From assembly GCA_030152265.1 (NCBI GenBank), contig JASLHQ010000157.1, positions 1 through 5,734 on the forward strand: DNA of 5,734 nt, read 5' to 3'. This document shows positions 1-5,309 of the stretch, one piece after another. Under the pieces are notes generated by a model. That model had not been told where the DNA came from. It worked only from the letters and a program-made list of their open reading frames with translations, and searched no databases. Source of the stretch: Savagea sp. (lineage in GTDB: Bacteria; Bacillota; Bacilli; Bacillales_A; Planococcaceae). Positions within the stretch are counted from its first letter, which is position 1. Every line of letters begins with the position of its first letter. A program made the position numbers and the translations under genes.

Positions 1-1124
1 CCGAGCATCGAATCGACTTCTTCTTTCGGACTTGTAAAATCAGTGAAGTAATACATGTGACCTGTTTCGTCAAAGACCGGATTCACACTCGCTTCTACCC
101 CTTCATCAGAAGGAATTTTCACATCTTTTTTACCGAATAAAGAGTTGAAAAATCCGTGTACGTATTTTCCGTAATAACTATTTTGTAAACTGACCGCTTC
201 AGGCGATACGGCACCGTCGATAAACTCAGGAATTTCAGACAAAGCATATTTCGTCGTTTTCCCCGTTTCTGTATCGACCATGACGATTCCTTGCACGTCA
301 AATCCATCACGTGCTGTAATGAATTTTCCATATGAAGCGATGTAGAACGGTTTTCCGTCATCATCGACTTCCAGTTGTGCTTTTCCGTAATAAATGAGCT
401 CTGGGTGATCCATTCGCATATGACGTTCCACTTGTTTGCCGAAATATGCAGACGGTGTGTACGTCATTTCCGCTTTTACAAAGCGTGGATTGTCTGCCGA
501 ATCTGTCGCACTCATCGTAAAGTAGCCCGGTACTGTTTTACCGTTCCACCATTTAAATAGTCCTGAAAATTCGACAGGTGCAATATATACAAATTCCCCG
601 TTCACTTTTTGAATTTGTAAATTTCCGAGTTCATAATAACTCGTATTCGGTACTTGACCGAATGCTTTTTTCATTTTATTGCGGACGAATTGCGGTGGAA
701 CGCTCGCTGGTTTTTTCGTTTCGTCAAATGGTGTAATTTCAACTTGTTCTTCCATTTCAACAGCAGCATATTTCTCGTCTGCATTCCAAACAGGCGCACT
801 TAATATATAAACTCCGAACCCGAGTGCGAGAAGCGCGATCACGCCTTTCACTTTTTTCTCGACTCCTTGTGCGACTGTCGCGCCAAGAATCGCAAAAATT
901 AAGACGATTAACCAAAGTGATGATAAATTACGATCTAAATTCGTCACATAGTAAAAAATAAATATAGCGATTGAATAAATTATTGCATAGCCGATGAACC
1001 ATTTCACTGGTTGATGGCGTCGCACAATTTCCTCTTCATTCTTTCTTTTTTTCGGAAGAAACGGCGTCATTAAAACAGCTAATAGAAGGCCGACAATAAT
1101 TGAAAATAGAATGAGTTGTGTCAT
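1..1124 (-). CDS. Four-helix membrane protein with large extracytoplasmic domain, unknown function (3' end outside window)
   Basis: I do not recognise this protein. The frame is open from ATG at 1124 to the left edge, giving 374 complete codons without a stop. Hydrophobic segments lie at about residues 2-23, 42-60, 67-86 and 93-113. The basic loop at 24-41 (PKKRK...RR) and the EKKVK loop at 89-93 should be cytoplasmic. That puts the N-terminus outside and everything after residue 114 outside. The exposed part is hydrophilic and rich in aromatics and Gly (KWWNGK, YYGK, DDDGKPFY, DTETGKTTKY), as expected of a beta-rich domain, and I see no catalytic motif or cysteine in it. The start is supported by GAGGGG about 7 bases upstream. 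A sigma-W-like promoter lies at 1157-1182, and the bio operon terminator insulates the gene from upstream transcription. The reading frame and topology are clear; the function is not, and the remaining C-terminal length is unknown. Confidence 0.85.
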   Translation of the reverse strand, partial: MTQLILFSIIVGLLLAVLMTPFLPKKRKNEEEIVRRHQPVKWFIGYAIIYSIAIFIFYYVTNLDRNLSSLWLIVLIFAILGATVAQGVEKKVKGVIALLALGFGVYILSAPVWNADEKYAAVEMEEQVEITPFDETKKPASVPPQFVRNKMKKAFGQVPNTSYYELGNLQIQKVNGEFVYIAPVEFSGLFKWWNGKTVPGYFTMSATDSADNPRFVKAEMTYTPSAYFGKQVERHMRMDHPELIYYGKAQLEVDDDGKPFYIASYGKFITARDGFDVQGIVMVDTETGKTTKYALSEIPEFIDGAVSPEAVSLQNSYYGKYVHGFFNSLFGKKDVKIPSDEGVEASVNPVFDETGHMYYFTDFTSPKEEVDSML

Positions 1125-1156
1125 GAAAAATCCCCTCTTTCTTCTAGTATCTCTTT

Positions 1157-1182
1157 TACGTATGAAATACCCGATAGTTTCA
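1157..1182 (-). promoter_or_regulatory. Candidate ECF (sigma-W-type) promoter for the four-helix membrane protein
   Basis: On the minus strand, TGAAAC (1182-1177) is followed after exactly 16 bases by CGTA (1160-1157). This is a perfect match to the Bacillus subtilis sigma-W consensus TGAAAC-N16-CGTA. Transcription would start near 1150, leaving a leader of about 25 bases that carries the Shine-Dalgarno site. A weaker sigma-A reading, TTGAAA (1189-1184) with TTCATA (1166-1161), overlaps it. Which sigma factor uses the site in this organism is inference. Confidence 0.45.
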
Positions 1183-1192
1183 TTTTCAACAC

Positions 1193-1223
1193 AAAAAAAT
1201 GACCTTGGGCAAAAGGTCATTTT
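1193..1223 (-). terminator. Intrinsic terminator of the bioY-bioB operon
   Basis: An 11-base-pair perfect inverted repeat (1196-1206 with 1213-1223, loop of 6) contains GACC/GGTC. Read on the minus strand it is followed by an uninterrupted run of seven T (1199-1193). It lies about 43 bases beyond the bioB stop. On the plus strand no comparable T tract follows, so it works mainly leftward, ending the biotin operon before the membrane-protein promoter. Confidence 0.9.
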
Positions 1224-1266
1224 AAGTAAGGGGTGTATCTCTATCAAAAAGTAGCAAAGTGACTAC

Positions 1267-2259
1267 TTATTGAGCAACTGTTAATGGTGTTCGATCGATT
1301 TCGAACCCTAAGTCTTCAAGCATTTGGAAGTCGGAATTGTTTTCTTGTCCTTCCGTCGTTAAGTAATCGCCGACGAAAATAGAGTTCGCCGCGTATAAAC
1401 TCATCGGTTGCAAGCTGCGTAAATTCACTTCGCGACCGCCTGATACACGAATCTCTTTCGTCGGATTCATATAACGGAAAAGTGCGAGCACTTTTAAATT
1501 GTAACGTGGATTCAATTCATCTAACGCTTCTAAAGGTGTTCCAGGAATCGCATGCAAGAAGTTGACAGGAATCGAATCCGCATCTAAATTGTACAAGCTA
1601 CGTCCCATATTGATGATATCTTCTTTCGTTTCTCCCATTCCGACGATGACGCCCGAACAAGGTGAAATTCCCGCTTCTTTTGCGTAGTTAACCGTACGTA
1701 CACGATCGTCATAATTGTGCGACGTCGTAATGCTTTTATGATGTTCTTCCGACGTATTAATATTGTGATTGTAACGGTCAACACCCGCTTCTTTCAATTT
1801 CGTCGCTTGATCTTGCTTTAACAATCCGAGACAAGCGCACACTGTCATATCCGGAAACTTATCTTTAATGCGCTTGACAGATTCTGTGACAATCTCCAGT
1901 TCTTGATCGCGCGGACCACGACCACTCGCGACGATACAAAACGTGCCTGCATTCGATGCTGCTGCACGCTCCGCTCCTTCGACAATTTCATCCGATTTCA
2001 TCATCGCGTACTTTTCGACAGGCGCCTTCGAAACGATCGACTGTGCACAGTAACCACAGTTTTCAGGACATAAACCTGATTTCGTATTCATGATCATATT
2101 TAACTTCACTTTGTTTCCATAATAATGGTGGCGAATCGTGTACGCCCCATCTAAAAGACTTAATATATCACGGTCGGGACTATTTAAAATCGCGAGCGCT
2201 TCCTCATCTGTAATGACATGTCCGTTCAAAACTTCTTCTGCTAATGTTGCGTAATTCAT
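1267..2259 (-). CDS. bioB: Biotin synthase BioB (radical SAM)
   Basis: BioB inserts sulfur into dethiobiotin to make biotin, the last step of the pathway, in the cytoplasm. With the start chosen here the protein has 330 residues, normal for the family. The radical-SAM cluster motif CxxxCxxC is Cys64, Cys68 and Cys71 (GLCPENCGYC). The sulfur-donating [2Fe-2S] cluster ligands fit Cys108 (FCIVASGRG), Cys141 (VCACLG) and Cys201 (SPCSG), with the arginine ligand in RVSGGRE (about 271-277). Other family signatures are YNHNINTS, DDRV and NFLHAIPGTPLE. ATG at 2268 also opens the frame and overlaps the bioY stop (ATGA), but the Shine-Dalgarno AAAAGGAG ends directly against it. The ATG at 2259 sits 9 bases from that site and matches the MN...LA N-terminus of Bacillus BioB. 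It follows bioY in one operon and looks intact. Confidence 0.97.
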   Translation of the reverse strand: MNYATLAEEVLNGHVITDEEALAILNSPDRDILSLLDGAYTIRHHYYGNKVKLNMIMNTKSGLCPENCGYCAQSIVSKAPVEKYAMMKSDEIVEGAERAAASNAGTFCIVASGRGPRDQELEIVTESVKRIKDKFPDMTVCACLGLLKQDQATKLKEAGVDRYNHNINTSEEHHKSITTSHNYDDRVRTVNYAKEAGISPCSGVIVGMGETKEDIINMGRSLYNLDADSIPVNFLHAIPGTPLEALDELNPRYNLKVLALFRYMNPTKEIRVSGGREVNLRSLQPMSLYAANSIFVGDYLTTEGQENNSDFQMLEDLGFEIDRTPLTVAQ

Positions 2260-2264
2260 TCCAT

Positions 2265-2861
2265 TCATCTCCTTTTAATATGAGCAATGCGGTAACCGAG
2301 CAATCCACAAACGACCATCAACACAGCATCTTTCGGCATCGGTGGTACGAGAGCGAGCCATGCGATTTTGTAACTGAATACTTCTGGCGCCTCCGCCCAA
2401 AATTTCCACGCATAATACATCCACGTCGTTCCGAATACGTAATTGATCACCGTTCCGACTGTCGCTGCAATGACGAAACCGACCTTTGTCGGATACGTTT
2501 CTGAAATCTTCCCTACGACATAAGCTACGATAATGAAAGATACGACAAACCCGAAAAATGGACTAAACAATTGTGCTGGTCCACCTTTAAATCCAGCAAG
2601 TACAGGAGCACCGATCAATCCGAGTGCCATATACAATGTCGTTGCAAGCACGCCGCCACGACTACCGAGCAAAAGCCCTGCTAATATTGCGAAGAATGTT
2701 TGCAACGTAATCGGAACACCTGCTACGACGAGAAACGGTAAAAATGTCGTAATGTTCGCGCCGATCGCCATCAATGCCGCAAACATCGCTGCATACACCA
2801 TCATGACCAATTTTTGTTGCCCTGTATTTAAACGATTCGTTTCATTTGCTGTTATATTCAA
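2265..2861 (-). CDS. bioY: BioY, substrate-binding (S) component of a biotin ECF transporter
   Basis: BioY is a membrane protein that captures biotin for uptake, normally with the shared EcfT/EcfA energy module, which is not encoded here. The protein is about 198 residues, mostly hydrophobic with roughly six membrane segments. Family landmarks (numbered from the TTG start) are GVPITLQTF (about 48-56), GSRGG (66-70), GLIGAPV (81-87) and a C-terminal PKDAV segment (about 176-180). The usual GPTGGY-like stretch reads LFSPFFGF here, an oddity that could reflect a subfamily. The frame also allows GTG at 2870, but that codon lies inside the AGGTGA Shine-Dalgarno (2872-2867). TTG at 2861 is 5 bases beyond it and is preferred. 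It is the first gene of the operon; its TGA touches the start region of bioB, so translation is probably coupled. Such pairing suggests uptake of biotin or its precursor dethiobiotin. Confidence 0.93.
   Translation of the reverse strand: MNITANETNRLNTGQQKLVMMVYAAMFAALMAIGANITTFLPFLVVAGVPITLQTFFAILAGLLLGSRGGVLATTLYMALGLIGAPVLAGFKGGPAQLFSPFFGFVVSFIIVAYVVGKISETYPTKVGFVIAATVGTVINYVFGTTWMYYAWKFWAEAPEVFSYKIAWLALVPPMPKDAVLMVVCGLLGYRIAHIKRR
2269..2276 (-). promoter_or_regulatory. Ribosome binding site that decides the bioB start
   Basis: AAAAGGAG (2276-2269) lies inside the end of bioY. It abuts the first ATG (2268) with no spacer and stands 9 bases before the ATG at 2259, so the second ATG should be the functional bioB start. 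Confidence 0.7.
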
Positions 2862-2884
2862 TACGTTCACCTTCTAATTATTTT

Positions 2885-2892
2885 AGTTAACT
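2885..2892. promoter_or_regulatory. Candidate operator, AGTTAACT palindrome at the bioY start point
   Basis: This perfect 8-base palindrome falls at about +2 to +9 of the predicted bioY transcript. Its GTTAAC core is shared with the known BirA operator half-site (TTGTTAACC-N14/15-GGTTAACAA). No second half-site is found at the standard spacing, so a BirA role is only inferred. An identical copy lies at 2946-2953. Confidence 0.4.
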
Positions 2893-2900
2893 CAATTACT

Positions 2901-2930
2901 ATCATAAAACGCTTACATCTTTTATGTCAA
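2901..2930 (-). promoter_or_regulatory. Sigma-A promoter of bioY-bioB
   Basis: On the minus strand a perfect -35 box TTGACA (2930-2925) is followed after 18 bases by TATGAT (2906-2901), five of six matches to the -10 consensus. The start point would be near 2894, giving a leader of about 33 bases before the TTG start of bioY. AGTTAACT palindromes lie just downstream of the -10 box and upstream of the -35 box. Confidence 0.8.
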
Positions 2931-2945
2931 TACTTATTTTTAAAA

Positions 2946-2953
2946 AGTTAACT
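2946..2953. promoter_or_regulatory. Candidate operator, second AGTTAACT palindrome between the divergent bioY and sigma genes
   Basis: This is an exact copy of the palindrome at 2885-2892, 61 bases away centre to centre (close to six helical turns). The two copies bracket the bioY promoter. The site could act on bioY, on the divergent sigma-factor gene, or on both. Its function is inferred from position and repetition only. Confidence 0.35.
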
Positions 2954-2971
2954 TAAATATTTTTATTTTCT

Positions 2972-2998
2972 TGAGAGATATTCGATATTTCGTCCGTT
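2972..2998 (+). promoter_or_regulatory. Weak candidate promoter of the ECF sigma operon
   Basis: The best arrangement is TGAGAG (2972-2977), 17 bases, then CGTT (2995-2998), loosely ECF-like but without the usual AAC in the -35 box. A sigma-A reading would need TTGAGA (2971-2976) and TATAGT (2998-3003), whose 21-base spacer is too long. Neither is convincing, though a promoter must lie in this 70-base stretch or just left of it. Confidence 0.22.
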
Positions 2999-3027
2999 AT
3001 AGTTAGTGAAAAGATAGGAGGGTTTCG

Positions 3028-3561
3028 ATGATTACAAAACGAGAGCTGAAACAATTTCAAAAACAGAAAGAAACGAGCCTTCCGATTGTCGTTCAAACGT
3101 ATGGTGGCTTTGTCAAAGCAGTATGTCATTCCATCATCGCACCGATTGCAGGATCCGTTGCAGTCGATGAATGTGTCAATGATAGTTTTTTAAAAGCATG
3201 GAATAACGCCCACACTTATAAAGGCGAGGTCGAACAATTTAAATATTGGCTCGGCACGATTGCGCGACACGTCGCGATTGATCATTACCGACAATATAAG
3301 CGAAGGTTAGAAGAGGAAATTCCACTCGCCCATTTACCAGAACGAGCGACAACGGAGGAAGAAAGCGGCATTTTCCGCTATTTGAACGTTCTCGATGAGT
3401 TAGACCGACAAATTTTTTATTTAAAATATTATGAACTTTATTCGCAACGCGAACTCGCTGAACATTTTAATTTATCAGTCTCAAGTATCGACAACAGGCT
3501 ATATCGAGGACGGAAAACGATCGAACGAGCTATTCAGAAAGGAGAGATTGACGATGACTGA
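3028..3561 (+). CDS. RNA polymerase ECF-type sigma factor
   Basis: This is an extracytoplasmic-function sigma factor of the sigma-70 family: it directs RNA polymerase to a small regulon, usually of envelope-stress genes, when released by its anti-sigma partner. At 177 residues it has the family size. Region 2 spans about residues 24-92, with DECVNDSFLKAW (47-58) and FKYWLGTIARHVAIDHYR (71-88), the core-binding and -10 recognition helices. Region 4 spans about 117-170, with DELDRQIFYLKYYELYSQRE and the helix-turn-helix at about 139-163, which reads the -35 element. There is no region 3 and no C-terminal extension. The ATG is placed by AGGAGG (3016-3021), 6 bases upstream. The downstream anti-sigma gene overlaps it by 8 bases. 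It is divergent from bioY. The target promoters are not known; its ECF group cannot be set without a search. Confidence 0.93.
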   Translation: MITKRELKQFQKQKETSLPIVVQTYGGFVKAVCHSIIAPIAGSVAVDECVNDSFLKAWNNAHTYKGEVEQFKYWLGTIARHVAIDHYRQYKRRLEEEIPLAHLPERATTEEESGIFRYLNVLDELDRQIFYLKYYELYSQRELAEHFNLSVSSIDNRLYRGRKTIERAIQKGEIDDD

Positions 3562-4552
3562 TCGAGAACGTAAACAATTGGACCAAGTAGAGCCCTTACC
3601 ATTTTCAGAAGAAGAACAACGACGAGTCATCGCACATATTCGACGACAGAAACAAACGAAAAAAACATCCTCTCTTGTAAAAGGATTACTCGCAGTCGCG
3701 CTATTATTTATGACTATCATAAGTGCAAGCATCTTATCACCGACGATCGCTTCAACGATTCCACTTATGGAAGATATCGTAGCGCTGTTCATAAAAGAAG
3801 AACCGACAGAAAAAGAAGTACACGAACGAAATAAGGAACTTTCCACTCCTTTACATTTAAAACAGCAATACGGTGAAGTGACGATTGAAGTCGAACGTGC
3901 TGTCTACGACGGGGCATTTTTAGTAGCCTATCTTTCCGTAGAAACAGAAAAACCATCCGACAAACCGTACGTCAATCTCCACGGAAATCCTTTGCAATGG
4001 AATGGGCAAGCTTTCACTGGAACGAGCAGACAAACATCATATCGAGTGTCTCCTCATAAAATGATCGTCGAGTTGCGCACACAAGCAGACTTTGTAGAAG
4101 CTCCACCCGAAACGCTTCATATTTCTTGGAATGTTGGTGGCATCACATTTTATGAACATGATTTAGGAGATCATGAAACGACGTTTGAAGGCGATTGGGC
4201 TTTCCAATTCGAAGTCGAAAAGCAACCGACGACACGGATCGAAGTTGAACAAACAATCGAGCAGAAAGAATATACGTTCACCTTGCATTCCATCGAACAA
4301 TCGCCTATTACAACGACACTTCATTATGAAGTGGAAGGGGTCAGTGAAGAAGTTCTCCAAGGCTTTATTCTTTCCGTAAGAGATGAAAATGATTGGAACT
4401 ATTACGCTTCTTACACGACAGGCGAAAAAGAGAACAACCACTACAAAGCACGCGCTTACTATGAAGTAATTCCGCTGGACACTAGAGAATTAACGATTGA
4501 AATTCTACTCCCTAATGAACAAGAAGCAGACACTTTTACTTTTACGTATTAA
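3554..4552 (+). CDS. Membrane anti-sigma factor, DUF4179/DUF5643-like
   Basis: This is the predicted partner that holds the ECF sigma factor at the membrane until an envelope signal releases it. Of 332 residues, 1-40 are charged and cytoplasmic (the likely sigma-binding part), about 42-62 form one membrane helix, and the remaining ~270 form an extracytoplasmic sensor. The segment just after the helix (LSPTIASTIPLMEDIVALF) resembles DUF4179, and the beta-rich remainder resembles DUF4179 followed by a DUF5643-like domain. There are no cysteines, so it is not a zinc-type (ZAS) anti-sigma factor. The frame is open further left to 3431, but AAAGGAG (3538-3544) lies 9 bases before this ATG. The start sits inside the last codons of the sigma gene, implying coupled translation and matched dosage. 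The family call rests on recognised patterns and on the neighbour; sensor specificity is unknown. Confidence 0.88.
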   Translation: MTDRERKQLDQVEPLPFSEEEQRRVIAHIRRQKQTKKTSSLVKGLLAVALLFMTIISASILSPTIASTIPLMEDIVALFIKEEPTEKEVHERNKELSTPLHLKQQYGEVTIEVERAVYDGAFLVAYLSVETEKPSDKPYVNLHGNPLQWNGQAFTGTSRQTSYRVSPHKMIVELRTQADFVEAPPETLHISWNVGGITFYEHDLGDHETTFEGDWAFQFEVEKQPTTRIEVEQTIEQKEYTFTLHSIEQSPITTTLHYEVEGVSEEVLQGFILSVRDENDWNYYASYTTGEKENNHYKARAYYEVIPLDTRELTIEILLPNEQEADTFTFTY

Positions 4553-4593
4553 AAAAAGCCATCATTTATCTGCGTGATAAATGATGACTTTTT
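4553..4593. terminator. Bidirectional terminator between the anti-sigma gene and the convergent small membrane gene
   Basis: A 10-base-pair perfect stem (ATCATTTATC 4561-4570 with 4576-4585, loop TGCGT) extends outward through C-G, one C/A mismatch, G-C and A-T pairs. A run of A on the left (4551-4557) and T on the right (4589-4593) make it work in both directions. It ends the sigma operon rightward and the small membrane gene, whose stop codon begins at its edge, leftward. Confidence 0.88.
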
Positions 4594-4790
4594 CATTTTT
4601 TCGGTGGCATTTCATTTTTAGGGAATAAGAAAAAGGCTAAAATTCCACTTAAAAACATCGCCGCAATCGACAACCACATTCTCGTCGTCGGTGGCACTTC
4701 TTGATGGTCTTTATTTAAAATGTACCAGCTGAATGATCCGACGATAAACATAATCGGCAAAATAAACATAAATACACGCACGAGCCTCAC
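4593..4790 (-). CDS. Small two-helix membrane protein, unknown function
   Basis: I do not recognise this 65-residue protein. It is a hairpin of two hydrophobic helices, about residues 5-25 and 38-57. They are joined by a short polar loop (NKDHQEVPPTTR), and basic ends (MRLVR and KNEMPPKK) predict both termini in the cytoplasm. The GTG at 4790 is the first possible start, since an in-frame TAG lies directly before it. AAGGAG (4799-4794) is only 3 bases away, which is short; a second GTG at 4781 is possible but 12 bases away. It is convergent with the sigma operon and shares its terminator. A sigma-X-like promoter lies upstream at 4839-4865, which suggests an envelope-stress role. It looks like a real gene because the frame runs exactly from a ribosome site to the terminator. 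Confidence 0.72.
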   Translation of the reverse strand: MRLVRVFMFILPIMFIVGSFSWYILNKDHQEVPPTTRMWLSIAAMFLSGILAFFLFPKNEMPPKK

Positions 4791-4838
4791 CTACTCCTTC
4801 ACTGTTTCTTCATCATATGTAGTTTACCATATGAATAT

Positions 4839-4865
4839 GTCGACATTCTAAACTTTCCTGTTACA
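4839..4865 (-). promoter_or_regulatory. Candidate ECF (sigma-X-type) promoter for the small membrane protein
   Basis: On the minus strand TGTAAC (4865-4860) is followed after exactly 17 bases by CGAC (4842-4839), a perfect match to the B. subtilis sigma-X consensus TGTAAC-N17-CGAC. Transcription would start near 4831, about 40 bases before the GTG. It occupies the same DNA as the opposite-strand promoter at 4840-4867. Assignment to a particular ECF sigma factor is inference. A TATGAT box nearer the gene (minus strand, at about 4818-4813) has no good -35 partner. Confidence 0.45.
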
Positions 4866-4867
4866 CT
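4840..4867 (+). promoter_or_regulatory. Sigma-A promoter with extended -10 for the DCC-family gene
   Basis: TCGACA (4840-4845, five of six to the -35 consensus) is followed after 16 bases by TACACT (4862-4867), preceded by the TGn extension (4859-4861). The start point would be near 4874. This leaves the ATG at 4878 almost without a leader, favouring translation from 4896. Confidence 0.55.
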
Positions 4868-4895
4868 GAAAGAAAATATGAAAGAAGGAATGGAC

Positions 4896-5309
4896 ATGAC
4901 ACAACCGATCGTTTTATTCGATGGTGTTTGTAATTTATGTAATGGTGCTGTTCAGTTTATTTTAGCTCACAATGAAGCAGAAACAATTCAATTCGCTTCT
5001 TTGCAAAGCGATATTGGCCAACAACTTCTCGCTCATTATGGGGTGTCGCCAGAAGTAGATAGCCTCGTTTTACTTAAAGATGGCGAAGCCTTTTTATATA
5101 GCGATGCTGCTTTAAAAATTGCCCAGCAATTGACATTCCCGTATCGTTTCCTCGGTACGATCGGACTTCTCGTACCGCGACCGATTCGCAATATCGTTTA
5201 TCGGATCATTGCGAAATATCGTTACCGATTATTTGGTAAAAATGATGCTTGTCACCTCGGTACTCCTGAAGAAATGGCGCGATTTATAACATTAAAGCAG
5301 AATGATTAA
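4896..5309 (+). CDS. DCC-family thiol-disulfide oxidoreductase (DUF393, YuxK-like)
   Basis: This is a small cytoplasmic protein of the DCC (DUF393) family, predicted to be a thiol-disulfide oxidoreductase; the physiological substrate of the family is not established. The naming motif DGxCxxC is at residues 9-15 (DGVCNLC, Cys12 and Cys15). Further signatures are FASLQS (33-38), the middle segment RFLGTIGLLVPRPIRN (84-99) and the C-terminal RLFGKNDACHLGTPEEMARF (111-130) with a third cysteine, Cys119. At 137 residues it is full length and close to Bacillus YuxK. In-frame ATGs also occur at 4878 and 4890, but GAAGGA (4884-4889) sits 6 bases before 4896 and the predicted transcript starts just before 4878. 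The stop overlaps the stop of the convergent dehydrogenase-like gene by 4 bases, and I see no terminator between them. Confidence 0.9.
   Translation: MTQPIVLFDGVCNLCNGAVQFILAHNEAETIQFASLQSDIGQQLLAHYGVSPEVDSLVLLKDGEAFLYSDAALKIAQQLTFPYRFLGTIGLLVPRPIRNIVYRIIAKYRYRLFGKNDACHLGTPEEMARFITLKQND

Noticed and set aside
1161..1189. Sigma-A promoter TTGAAA-N17-TTCATA for the four-helix membrane protein
   Set aside because: The -10 box matches only about three of six bases, whereas an exact sigma-W-type site overlaps it.
2533..2877. Plus-strand open frame of about 114 codons opposite bioY
   Set aside because: It is entirely antisense to a well-supported gene, with no ribosome site and low-complexity composition (Ala, Asn, Pro, Thr), typical of a shadow frame.
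2862..2900. GTTAAC and GTGAAC cores 15 bases apart as a canonical BirA operator
   Set aside because: The second core coincides with the bioY ribosome site, and the spacing between full half-sites would be 13, not the standard 14-15.
2862..3027. A riboswitch or attenuator in the bioY leader
   Set aside because: The predicted leader is only about 33 bases, with no hairpin-plus-T-run structure; no biotin riboswitch is known.
3431..3553. An anti-sigma start upstream, within the sigma gene
   Set aside because: It would overlap the conserved region 4 of the sigma gene by about 120 bases and has no ribosome site; AAAGGAG precisely precedes ATG at 3554.
3499..3846. Minus-strand open frame opposite the sigma/anti-sigma junction
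   Set aside because: It is antisense to two supported genes with no start signals; its Ser-rich make-up reflects the complement of their codons.
4163..4441. Open frames on both strands inside the anti-sigma gene
   Set aside because: They lie within the supported coding frame, show no start signals and encode no recognisable protein.
4811..4834. Repeated CATATG as a regulator site
   Set aside because: These are two short AT-rich self-complementary hexamers 14 bases apart with no matching flanks; easily chance in this composition.
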